DNA of 64,000 nt from Actinoplanes aureus (lineage in GTDB: Bacteria; Actinomycetota; Actinomycetes; Mycobacteriales; Micromonosporaceae), in the NCBI RefSeq assembly GCF_015704865.1, contig NZ_JADQTO010000008.1, positions 239,528 to 303,527 on the forward strand, written 5' to 3'. The notes below the pieces were generated by a model. The model did no database searches. It worked only from the letters and a program-made list of their open reading frames with translations, and was not told the DNA's origin. Below are positions 9,629 to 17,706 of the stretch, piece by piece; position 1 is the stretch's first letter; every line of letters begins with the position of its first letter. The position numbers were made by a program, and so were the translations under genes.

Positions 9629-12600
9629 GTGACGACGATCGAGATCACTGCGACCGCCCCGCCGCACCACCGGACCAGTCCGCAATGGCTCATCGTGCAC
9701 TACCACCGCGCCGACGGCGATTACGCCGACTGGGCGCTGCACGCCTGGGGAGACGTCGCGCCCGGGGAGGAGACGACCTATCCCGCGGGCACGCCGTTCG
9801 CCGGCGAGGACTCCTACGGCCGCTTCGCCTGGGTGCGGCTCGCTCCGGAGGCGCGCGAGGTGGGGTTCCTCGTGGTGCACCGCTACGGCGCCAAGGACGT
9901 CGACCTGGATCGGTGGGTCGATCTGCGGCAGACCTCGGAGATCTGGCTGCGGGCCAACGACCGGCGGGTCGCGCTCGAGCCGCCGGCGCCGGCCCCGGCG
10001 CCGGATCCCGGCTTCGCCGTGATCCATTACCGGCGGCCGGACGGTGACTACAGCGGCTGGGGCCTGCACTGCTGGGAGGGCGTCGAGCGCACGGACAAAA
10101 CCCGTTGGAGTACGCCGAAGCCACCCACCCGCTTCGACGAGTACGGCGCGGTTTTCCAGGTCCCGGTGCGGCCGGACGCCGTGGGCCTGCGCTTCGTCGT
10201 GCACCGCGGCGACGACAAGGACCTGCCCGACGACCAGCGTCTCGACCTCACCACCTGCCGTGAGGTGTGGATGCTCGCCGGCGTCGCCGCCCCGGTCCGG
10301 CCCGACCTGGGCACGCTCGGTCCCGAGCTGGACCCGGCCCGGTCGCTCGCGGTCTTCCTCGACCGGGGCACCGTCGCGCTGCCCGAGTGGTTCGCGGCCC
10401 GGGCGGCCACCTTCACGCTGGTCGCCTCCGCCGACGGCAAACTGCGCCGCGACGGCACCGACCTGACCGGGGAGGACGACGAGCTGGCCCTGGTGCCGCG
10501 GCCCGGCGGGCTGTTCCAGGCGCAGAGCCGGCGGTTTCCGCACCTGCGGGCGTACCGGGCTTTCGCCGTGCGGGAGCTGGGCGACGCGGTCCTCGGCGAC
10601 CTGCTGCGCGGGCAGCTCCTGGTCGCCGGGCGGGACGCCGCCGGCCGGGTGACCGCGCTGACCGGAGTGCAGCTGGCCGGCGTCCTCGACGATCTGTACG
10701 CGGAGGCGGCCGACGCCGAGCTCGGCCCGCTCCCGGCCGACGAGGACCGCCCGCAGCTGGCGGTCTGGGCACCGACCGCCCGCCACGTGCGGCTGGAACT
10801 GTTCCGGGAGCCCGGCGAGGAGCCCCGCCTGGTGCCGATGGACCGGGACCCGGTGACCGGTGTCTGGTCGGTCACCGCCAAGCGCAAGTGGCTGGGGCGC
10901 TACTACCGGTTTCAGGTGGAGGTGTGGCATCCGGCCGCGCAGCGGGTGGTCACCACCAGCGTGACCGATCCGTACTCGGTGTCGCTGGCCACCGATTCCA
11001 CGCACAGCCAGCTGGTCGACCTCGCCGACCCGGCGCTCTGCCCGCCGGGGTGGGACACCCTGGTCAAGCCGCCCGCGGTGGCCCCGGCCCGGATGCAGAT
11101 CGCCGAGGTGTCGGTCCGCGACTTCTCCATCTTCGACAGCTCGGTCCCGGCCGCCGAGCGCGGGACCTTCCTGGCGTTCACCCATCCCGGCTCGGACGGG
11201 ATGCGGCACCTGCGGTCGCTCGCCGATGCCGGGCTCACCCACGTGCACCTGCTGCCGGTCAACGACTTCGCCACCGTGCCGGACCGCCGGGCCGATCAGG
11301 CGCAGCCCGCCTGCGACCTGGCGTCCTTCCCGCCGGACTCGCCGGAGCAGCAGCGCGCGGTCATGGCGGTCGCCGACGAGGACGGCTACAACTGGGGCTA
11401 CGACCCGTGGCACTGGACGACGCCGGAGGGCGCCTACGCCACCGACCCGGCCGGCTCCGCACGGATCCTCCAGATGCGATCGATGGTCGCCGCGCTCAAC
11501 GCGGCCGGCCTGCGGGTGGTCCTCGACGTGGTCTACAACCACACGATGGGCGACGGACTCGACCGGGACAGCGTCCTGGACCGCATCGTGCCCGGCTATT
11601 ACCACCGGTTGCTCGCCGACGGCAGCACCGCCGAGTCGACCTGCTGCCCGAACACGGCCACCGAGCACATGATGATGAGCAAGCTGGTGATCGACTCGGT
11701 GGTGACCTGGGCCCGGGAGTACCGGATCGACGGCTTCCGGTTCGATCTGATGGGCCACCACCCGCGGGCCAACATCCTGGAGGCCCGGATCGCGCTGGAC
11801 CGGCTCGGCGAACACGGCCGGGACATCTGCATCTACGGCGAGGGGTGGAACTTCGGCGAGGTGGCGTACGACGCTCGGTTCGCGCAGGCCACCCAGGTCA
11901 ACATGGCCGGCACCGGGATCGGCACGTTCAACGACCGGCTGCGGGACGCGGCCCGCGGCGGCGGCTCGTTCGGCGACGATCCGGGCGTGCAAGGGTTCGC
12001 CACCGGGCTCGGATCGCGGACCCCGCTGTGGCTGCACGACCGGATCAAGGTGGGTCTGACCGGCGCCCTGTCGACGTACCGGTTCGTCACGCACACCGGC
12101 GCCGAGCAGAGCGGCGCGCAGATCGACTACAACGGCTCCCCGAGCGGATACGCGCACTCGCCGGGCGAGACGGTGAACTATGTCGACGCGCACGACAACG
12201 AGATCCTCTACGACGCGATGGCGTTCAAGCTGCCGATCGGCACCCCGCCGCTGGACCGGGCACGGATGCAGGTGCTGGCGCTCGCCCTCGTCGTACTCAG
12301 CCAGGGTGCCGGGTTCGTCGCGCTCGGCAGCGAGCGGCTGCGTTCCAAGTCGCTGGACCGTAACTCGTTCAACTCCGGTGACTGGTTCAACCAGATCCGC
12401 TGGGACCCGGCGCTCGGCAACGGTTTCGGCCTGGGCCTGCCACCGTTCGCCGACAACGGCGACAAGTGGGAGTACGCCCGGCCCCTGCTCGCCGAGCCCT
12501 CGCTGGTCGCGCCGCCGGACGCGATCACGTTGACCGCGGAGCGGTACCGGGAACTGCTCCGCATCCGCAGTTCGTCGCCGGTCTTCGGCCTGCCCACGAC

Positions 12601-12907
12601 CGAGGAGGTGCAGCGCCGGGTGACGTTCCCGCTCGGTGGCCCGCACGAGACCCCCGGCGTGATCGTCATGTGTCTGGACGGGACCGGCCTGGATCCGCGG
12701 TGGCGGTCCATCGTGGTGGTGTTCAACGCCACCGAGGAGGGCACCCGGCAGCGCGTTCCGGAGGCGGATCTGCGCCCGCACCCGGAACTGGTGGAGTCGG
12801 CGGACCCGGTGCTGCGCGAGGCCGGTGCCGAGCCGGATCAGGAGGGCGTGTCGGTGCTGGAGGTTCCGGCCCGCTCGGTGGCCGTCTACGTCAGCGATCT
12901 CGCTTGA
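9629..12907 (+). CDS. pullulanase-type alpha-1,6-glucosidase (GH13) with two CBM41-like domains
   Basis: A 1092-residue debranching enzyme. Two N-terminal pullulanase-associated carbohydrate-binding modules (about residues 15-115 and 130-225, each starting LIVHYHRADGDYADW or FAVIHYRRPDGDYSGW) precede an N-terminal GH13 cap and the catalytic barrel. Conserved GH13 regions are DVVYNHT, GFRFDLMGHH (nucleophile Asp706), YGEGW (acid/base Glu738) and AHDN (Asp856). The pullulanase signature YNWGYDPWHWTTPEGAYA is present. There is no signal peptide at GTG 9629, so it should act on cytoplasmic glycogen or imported alpha-glucan. It cleaves alpha-1,6 branches. No partner glg genes lie nearby. Confidence 0.93.
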   Translation: MTTIEITATAPPHHRTSPQWLIVHYHRADGDYADWALHAWGDVAPGEETTYPAGTPFAGEDSYGRFAWVRLAPEAREVGFLVVHRYGAKDVDLDRWVDLRQTSEIWLRANDRRVALEPPAPAPAPDPGFAVIHYRRPDGDYSGWGLHCWEGVERTDKTRWSTPKPPTRFDEYGAVFQVPVRPDAVGLRFVVHRGDDKDLPDDQRLDLTTCREVWMLAGVAAPVRPDLGTLGPELDPARSLAVFLDRGTVALPEWFAARAATFTLVASADGKLRRDGTDLTGEDDELALVPRPGGLFQAQSRRFPHLRAYRAFAVRELGDAVLGDLLRGQLLVAGRDAAGRVTALTGVQLAGVLDDLYAEAADAELGPLPADEDRPQLAVWAPTARHVRLELFREPGEEPRLVPMDRDPVTGVWSVTAKRKWLGRYYRFQVEVWHPAAQRVVTTSVTDPYSVSLATDSTHSQLVDLADPALCPPGWDTLVKPPAVAPARMQIAEVSVRDFSIFDSSVPAAERGTFLAFTHPGSDGMRHLRSLADAGLTHVHLLPVNDFATVPDRRADQAQPACDLASFPPDSPEQQRAVMAVADEDGYNWGYDPWHWTTPEGAYATDPAGSARILQMRSMVAALNAAGLRVVLDVVYNHTMGDGLDRDSVLDRIVPGYYHRLLADGSTAESTCCPNTATEHMMMSKLVIDSVVTWAREYRIDGFRFDLMGHHPRANILEARIALDRLGEHGRDICIYGEGWNFGEVAYDARFAQATQVNMAGTGIGTFNDRLRDAARGGGSFGDDPGVQGFATGLGSRTPLWLHDRIKVGLTGALSTYRFVTHTGAEQSGAQIDYNGSPSGYAHSPGETVNYVDAHDNEILYDAMAFKLPIGTPPLDRARMQVLALALVVLSQGAGFVALGSERLRSKSLDRNSFNSGDWFNQIRWDPALGNGFGLGLPPFADNGDKWEYARPLLAEPSLVAPPDAITLTAERYRELLRIRSSSPVFGLPTTEEVQRRVTFPLGGPHETPGVIVMCLDGTGLDPRWRSIVVVFNATEEGTRQRVPEADLRPHPELVESADPVLREAGAEPDQEGVSVLEVPARSVAVYVSDLA

Positions 12908-12990
12908 CCGGTCCACGAGGTGCGTGCGGCGCTGCGCTACATTGCGCCGCGGGGCTGCCGAGGAGCGGCGGCCGGGGAGCGGAGGTCGTG

Positions 12991-13494
12991 GTGCGGGTCG
13001 AGCGTGCCCTGGGAGCGTTGCTACTGGTGGGGCTGGCCAGCGGCTGCACATCGTCCAATCCGGAGGAGAAGCCCTCGTTCACGGACCCTTCGGTGGCACC
13101 GTCGGTGAGGGCGTCCGCGCCGGCCTGGACCGAGCCGGCAGCCTATTCGTACGCGCTGGCCTTCGGGTGTGACGAGAGCGCACCGTTCGGCCGCTACCAG
13201 GTGACCGTGTCCGGCGGGGCGGTGACGAAGTCCGAGCGGGTCGGCGGGTCGGCGCTGCCGTCGGCGTCCGCGGCGGTCGACCTGGGACCGGTCACCGGAC
13301 AGGAGGGCGAGGAGATCGAGGTGCCGACCCTCGGCCAGCTGACCGAGATGGCGCGGACCGCTACCGAGGACGGCGCCGAGGTGAACACCACGTTGGACAC
13401 GGCCGACGGCCACCCGGTGAAGGTGACCATCAACGTGACCGACACCCCGGACGGCGCGCAGTGCTGGACGATCTCGGACTACCGGACGAGCTAG
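12991..13494 (+). CDS. lipoprotein of the DUF6174 type
   Basis: A 167-residue exported lipoprotein. GTG 12991 gives a lipobox LASGC near residue 20 after a short hydrophobic stretch, with GGAGG five bases upstream. The mature part has a Ser/Pro-rich linker followed by a compact domain with YSYALAFGCDE and RYQVTVSGGAVTKSERVG and two cysteines, which matches DUF6174 proteins. The function of that family is not known. Its stop overlaps the stop of the next, convergent gene by four bases. Confidence 0.78.
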   Translation: MRVERALGALLLVGLASGCTSSNPEEKPSFTDPSVAPSVRASAPAWTEPAAYSYALAFGCDESAPFGRYQVTVSGGAVTKSERVGGSALPSASAAVDLGPVTGQEGEEIEVPTLGQLTEMARTATEDGAEVNTTLDTADGHPVKVTINVTDTPDGAQCWTISDYRTS

Positions 13495-13973
13495 TCCGGC
13501 ATGTGACCGAGCAGGTCCAGCAGCATCACCAGGAAGAAGTTCGCGCCGGTGCCGAAGGCCGCGGCGAGCGCGTAGCCGATCGCCAGGTCGGTGGCCTTGG
13601 CCGTGATCCTGGCGTCCGGCTCCCAGTCCACCCGGACCACGCCGTCAACGATCTTGAAGTCACCCAGCCGGAAGCCGTCCCGGTGCAGCCGGCTGGTCTC
13701 CGGGTCCTTGGGCCGCAGCAGGTACTCCGCGCCATCGTGGATCGCCCGCACCTTGTACGACCCGCGCGTGTACCGCCCCGCGCGGGGCCGCAGGACCGCC
13801 GGCACGCCGTCGACCAGCATTGTCAGGTGACGCCGGTCCCGGGTGCCGATCGGCACGTGCTTGCGAGCCGCCGGGTCGCCGATCCTCTCGATCACGACGA
13901 TCCCGCCGGCCCGGACCAACACCCGGCCGTCGGTCACCTCGACATCGACCGGCGTCTCCTGAAGATCCTCCAT
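13491..13973 (-). CDS. hypothetical protein with C-terminal hydrophobic segment
   Basis: A 160-residue protein I do not recognise. It is strand-rich and charged (residues 10-120, ending LGDFKIVDGVVRVDWEPDAR), with one C-terminal hydrophobic stretch (DLAIGYALAAAFGTGANFFL) that could span the membrane and place the main domain in the cytoplasm. There is no signal peptide. The first 120 residues look like a phospholipid-scramblase or tubby-like beta barrel, but this is only an impression. It is convergent with the lipoprotein gene and 32 bases from the start of the aminopeptidase stop codon. Confidence 0.65.
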   Translation of the reverse strand: MEDLQETPVDVEVTDGRVLVRAGGIVVIERIGDPAARKHVPIGTRDRRHLTMLVDGVPAVLRPRAGRYTRGSYKVRAIHDGAEYLLRPKDPETSRLHRDGFRLGDFKIVDGVVRVDWEPDARITAKATDLAIGYALAAAFGTGANFFLVMLLDLLGHMPD

Positions 13974-14005
13974 GCACGGAGTGTGCCGGAGCGGGGCAAC
14001 CGGCG

Positions 14006-15457
14006 TCAGCCGGGCAGGCGCGGCCCGGCCTCACGCTGCGCGGCCAGCCACTTCTCCACCTCGTCGGAGGACCGCGGCAGGCCGGCCGACAGGTTGCGGC
14101 AGCCGTCCGCGGTCACCAGAACGTCGTCCTCGATCCGGACGCCGACGCCGCGCAGCTCCGCCGGGACCAGCTCGTCCTCGGCCTGGAAGTACAGGCCCGG
14201 CTCGACGGTCAGCACGTAGCCCTCCTGGAGCTGCCCGTCCCGGTAGGTCTCGCTGCGCGCGTTCGCGCAGTCGTGCACGTCGATGCCGAGCATGTGGCCG
14301 AACCCGTGCAGCGTCCAGCGCCGGTAGACGGTGCTCTTCTCGCTCATCGCCTCGTCCACGCTGACCGGCAGCAGGCCCAGGTCGTGCAGCCCCTCGGCGA
14401 GCGCCCGCATGCAGGTCCGGTGCACGTCCTTGAAGGCCACACCGGGCTTGATGGCGTCCATCCCGGCCTGCTGCGAGGCGTGCACGATGTCGTAGACCTG
14501 CCGCTGGAGCGGGGTGAAGGTCCCGGAGACCGGCACCGTACGCGTCACGTCCGCCGTGTAGAGGTTGTGACCCTCCACACCCATGTCCATCAGCAGCAGC
14601 TCGCCCGGCGTGGTGACGCCGGTGTTGCGGATCCAGTGCAGGATCGTCGCGTGCGGCCCGGACCCGACGATCGAGCTGTAGCCGACGTCGTTGCCGTCGT
14701 GCCGCGCCCGCAGCCCGAAGACGCCCTCGAGGAGCCGCTCCTTCACGCTGCGGTCGGCCGGCAGGACCCGGGCCACGTCCTCGAAACCGGACACCGTGGC
14801 GTCGATCGCGGCCTGCAGCTGAGCGATCTCCCACTCGTCCTTGACCAGCTTGAGCTCGGAGACCACCCGGGCCAGCTCACGGTCGCGGGGCTTCTCCCGG
14901 TCCGGCTCGTAGGCCAGGACGGCCCGGTCCACGTTGGCGTCCAGGCCGCGCAGCACCCGGGTCCGGCCCGGCGCCGAGTGGGCCAGAACCGGGCCCAGGG
15001 CGCCCAGCGACGCCGTCTCCAGGCCCAGCTCGGTCGACTTCTCGGCGAGCGTGTGCGTACGCCCGATCCAGAGCTCACCGTTGCGATCCCGGAAGAACCG
15101 GTCGGTCTCCTTCGAGTTGCGCTCCCGGGTGAAGAGCACCGCGTCGTGACCGGAGCCGCTCGGGCGCAGCACCAGCACGCTGTCCGGGTCGCGATCGCCG
15201 GTCAGGTAGAAGAAGTCGCTGCCGGGACGGAACGGGTAGTCGGTGTCGTTCGCTCGCACCTTCTCGTTGCCGCTCGGGATGATCAGCGTCTCGCCGGGGA
15301 AGGCCTCGGAGAGCGCTGCCCGGCGCTTCGCGTAGTTGGGCACCTCCGGCAGCGGACCGACCACGAGCGGCTCGTCTCGCCAGCCACTGCGCATGAACTG
15401 CAGAAACGCCTCCGGGAAGTCGGGGTCGTGCGACTCCGTCTTGGGCTGCTCCGACAT
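14006..15457 (-). CDS. pepP: Xaa-Pro aminopeptidase (aminopeptidase P, M24B)
   Basis: A 483-residue cytoplasmic metallopeptidase that removes an N-terminal residue preceding proline. The N-terminal creatinase-like domain (about 1-190) is followed by the pita-bread domain. Metal ligands are visible in LLMDMGVEGHNLYTADVTRT (two Asp), HGFGHMLGIDVHD (His), TVEPGLYF (Glu) and RIEDDVLV (Glu). Length is usual for actinobacterial PepP. It starts at ATG 15457 with GGAGGC upstream and stands as a single gene. Confidence 0.95.
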   Translation of the reverse strand: MSEQPKTESHDPDFPEAFLQFMRSGWRDEPLVVGPLPEVPNYAKRRAALSEAFPGETLIIPSGNEKVRANDTDYPFRPGSDFFYLTGDRDPDSVLVLRPSGSGHDAVLFTRERNSKETDRFFRDRNGELWIGRTHTLAEKSTELGLETASLGALGPVLAHSAPGRTRVLRGLDANVDRAVLAYEPDREKPRDRELARVVSELKLVKDEWEIAQLQAAIDATVSGFEDVARVLPADRSVKERLLEGVFGLRARHDGNDVGYSSIVGSGPHATILHWIRNTGVTTPGELLLMDMGVEGHNLYTADVTRTVPVSGTFTPLQRQVYDIVHASQQAGMDAIKPGVAFKDVHRTCMRALAEGLHDLGLLPVSVDEAMSEKSTVYRRWTLHGFGHMLGIDVHDCANARSETYRDGQLQEGYVLTVEPGLYFQAEDELVPAELRGVGVRIEDDVLVTADGCRNLSAGLPRSSDEVEKWLAAQREAGPRLPG

Positions 15458-15491
15458 GGGGGGTGCCTCCGTTCTCCGCTCGCCTGCGACG

Positions 15492-16064
15492 TTACAGCCT
15501 CCCGCCGGTCTTCTCGTACGCGGAGACGGCCGTCCGGGTCAGGCAGGCCAGCCGGGCGCCGGCCGTACCCGCCTCGCCGGGTTTGGTGTGCGTGCGCTCG
15601 GCGTGCAGGACCATCGACCACGGCGGCCGCGAATTGTTGAAGTGCCACCGCTGCACGCTTGTCGCGCGGCCGGTCCCGTCGGCGCCGGCGGTGAAGTCCA
15701 GCCAGACCTCGTTGCGCGGGTTGGCGTACCGCGGGTCGACGGAGGGCTGCACCGGGTCGATCTTGTGCTGGTAGTGCGGGCCGGCCTCGGCCGGCTTGTC
15801 GGTGCACGGGTTGACGTGCAGATGGGCGCCGTAGGCCCGGCCGGGCACGAGTCCGGTGACCTTGAGACGGACCGTGGTGCCCTTGACGGTCAGCTTGCCG
15901 GTGGCGCCCTCCGGGACCGCGGCGGTGTCATAGGTGACCGCCGGGGTGGCCTCGCTCCAGGCCCGGAAGGTGCCGACGGTGACCGGGCCGGGCTGGTACA
16001 CCGGAGGCGGCGGTGCCGGTGTGCCGGCGGTCAGTGCGGCGAGAAGCAACAGAAGACTATTCAT
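15492..16064 (-). CDS. exported Cu/Zn superoxide dismutase-like protein, zinc loop altered
   Basis: A 190-residue exported protein. ATG 16064 (AGGA upstream) gives a signal peptide MNSLLLLLAALTAG and a Pro-rich linker. The copper-site motifs of Cu/Zn-SOD are present: AHLHVN (two His), GPHYQH (bridging His) and VLHAE (His). So are the disulphide cysteines (NPC and LAC) and the active-site Arg in GARLAC. The normal zinc segment (RHxGDLGN) is replaced by NPRNEVWLDF, so the protein may bind copper only, as Mycobacterium SodC does. It may detoxify superoxide at the cell surface. SOD activity is inferred. Confidence 0.75.
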   Translation of the reverse strand: MNSLLLLLAALTAGTPAPPPPVYQPGPVTVGTFRAWSEATPAVTYDTAAVPEGATGKLTVKGTTVRLKVTGLVPGRAYGAHLHVNPCTDKPAEAGPHYQHKIDPVQPSVDPRYANPRNEVWLDFTAGADGTGRATSVQRWHFNNSRPPWSMVLHAERTHTKPGEAGTAGARLACLTRTAVSAYEKTGGRL

Positions 16065-16192
16065 TCCTAAATCTTGACAAATACGTTTATATCGGGTGGG
16101 AGATCGGACGACTCCGGTGCATCGAAGGCGGATGGGAGGCTGTAGCCGGAGACACCGGATGGCACGCTGATGCCGGACGAGAGGGGATCGGC

Positions 16193-17131
16193 ATGGGCTA
16201 CGCGATGGTGATGGGTGAAGCGCTGATCGACCTGCTCGAAGCGGAGCTCGACGGCGAACTGATCTACCGGCAGGCGATCGGCGGCGCACCGCTCAACGTC
16301 GCTGTCGGGGTGGCCCGCCTCGGCGGCGAGGTCCAGTACGCCGGCGCCCTCAGCGACGACGTGCTCGGCGACCGGATCGCGGCTTTTCTGCGCGACACCG
16401 GGGTCGGGCGGACCGGCGTGAAACGGGTGCCGGTGCCGACCACGCTCGCGGTCACCACGTTCGAGGGCGCCGAGCCGACCTTCACGTTCTACGGCGAGCC
16501 GCCCTCGTACGCACTGCTCGGCCCGGACGACCTGGATCTCGCCGCGGTCGGCGGCGCCGCCGTCCTCTACACCGGGTCCATCTGCCTGCTCCGGGAGCCG
16601 TTCCGGGCGGCGGCCCGCGCCGCCTGGGCGACGGCCGGCCCGGTACGCGTCTTCGACCCCAACGTGCGGCCCACCCTGCTGCCGGACGCTGCCGCCACCG
16701 ACGCGCTCCGCGACCTCGTCGAGGAGTTCTTCGCCACCGCCGACCTGGTCAAACTCAGCGCCGCCGACGCGGTGCTGCTCTACGGCGAGCACGACCCGGC
16801 CGCTGCGGCGGACCGGATCCGCGGCCTGGGCGCCGGCGCGGTGGTCGTCACCTGCGGCTCGAAGGGCGCGCACGTCGCCTCCGCGGACGGCGCCGCCATG
16901 CTGCCGGCACCGTCGGTGGCCGCGATCGACGCCACCGGCGCCGGCGACTCGGTGATGGGCGCCCTCATCCGCCGCCTCCTCGACGACGGCCTGCCCGCCG
17001 ACCTCGCCGGCTGGCAGCGCCACGTGCGCTTCGCGCTCGCCGTCGCCGGCCTGGTCTGCGAACGCAAGGGCGGCGCCACCGCCATGCCCACCCCGGCTGA
17101 ACTCACGGCCCGCTGGGGCGCCCTTCTCTGA
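16193..17131 (+). CDS. PfkB-family carbohydrate kinase (fructokinase-like)
   Basis: A 312-residue ribokinase-fold sugar kinase. The first PfkB signature GGAPLNVAVGVARLGGEVQY (about residue 30) and the second, DATGAGDSVMGAL, with the catalytic Asp and anion hole, are intact. Its length and the sugar-lid pattern are closest to fructokinases, but a 2-keto-3-deoxygluconate kinase cannot be excluded. It uses ATP to phosphorylate a sugar in the cytoplasm. ATG 16193 is chosen because GGGGATCG precedes it and the MVMGEALIDLLE start is typical. It is divergent from the SOD-like gene with an AT-rich 128-base spacer. Confidence 0.88.
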   Translation: MGYAMVMGEALIDLLEAELDGELIYRQAIGGAPLNVAVGVARLGGEVQYAGALSDDVLGDRIAAFLRDTGVGRTGVKRVPVPTTLAVTTFEGAEPTFTFYGEPPSYALLGPDDLDLAAVGGAAVLYTGSICLLREPFRAAARAAWATAGPVRVFDPNVRPTLLPDAAATDALRDLVEEFFATADLVKLSAADAVLLYGEHDPAAAADRIRGLGAGAVVVTCGSKGAHVASADGAAMLPAPSVAAIDATGAGDSVMGALIRRLLDDGLPADLAGWQRHVRFALAVAGLVCERKGGATAMPTPAELTARWGALL

Positions 17132-17304
17132 GCACACCGGTGGTCGAGGCCGGCATTCCGGTCCCGCTCATTCGGGGTACGCGTTTCCGCAGTCCCGCCA
17201 TTTCGAGATCGCCCCCGGGCTCCCACGCGGCCGGGTGCCCACCCCCGGGCCCCAGCGCGACCGCCGGGCCCGGGCAGGCCGTCGCGCTCAACCCCCGCCA
17301 GGGG

Positions 17305-17703
17305 TCAGTCGCCGAGTGCTCGGGCGATGAACTGCTGCCGGTCCAGCACCACCCGCTCGATCCGGACCTCGGCGACAAGCGTCTCGCCGTCGTGGACGGC
17401 GACCTCGAACAGGAGTTTCCGCCCGTCCACCTTGGTCAGCGTGGCCTGCGCGGTGACCCGGCGCCCGACCAGGGTGGGCGCCCGGTGCTCGATCTCGGCT
17501 CGGCTGCCGACCGTGGTGACGCCGCCGGGAAGCTGCCGGGCGGTCGCCGCCACGGTCGCGGTTTCGGCCAGGGCCAGCACCCGGGGCGTACCCAGGACCG
17601 GCACGTCACCGGAACCGAGGGACTGGGCGGTGTCGGCGTCGGTGACCGTCAACTCGACCCGGGCGCTGAGACCGGGCGCGAACTCCGGAAGCTCCATTGG
17701 CAA
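17305..17703 (-). CDS. FlK-like thioesterase (hotdog fold)
   Basis: A 132-residue hotdog-fold protein. The segment GSGDVPVLGTPRVLALAETA and the later TTVGSRAEIEHRAPTLVGRR are the signature of the fluoroacetyl-CoA thioesterase-like group; Thr, Glu and His of the family's active site are all present. It should hydrolyse a small acyl-CoA, identity unknown. Both Met1 (17703) and Met3 (17697) are possible starts. The 173 bases to the convergent kinase gene (17132-17304) hold nothing I can define. Confidence 0.78.
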   Translation of the reverse strand: MPMELPEFAPGLSARVELTVTDADTAQSLGSGDVPVLGTPRVLALAETATVAATARQLPGGVTTVGSRAEIEHRAPTLVGRRVTAQATLTKVDGRKLLFEVAVHDGETLVAEVRIERVVLDRQQFIARALGD

Positions 17704-17706
17704 AGC

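Noticed and set aside
9578..13051. A 1157-codon open frame antisense to the pullulanase gene
   Set aside because: Same composition effect; the pullulanase on the plus strand has all catalytic motifs.
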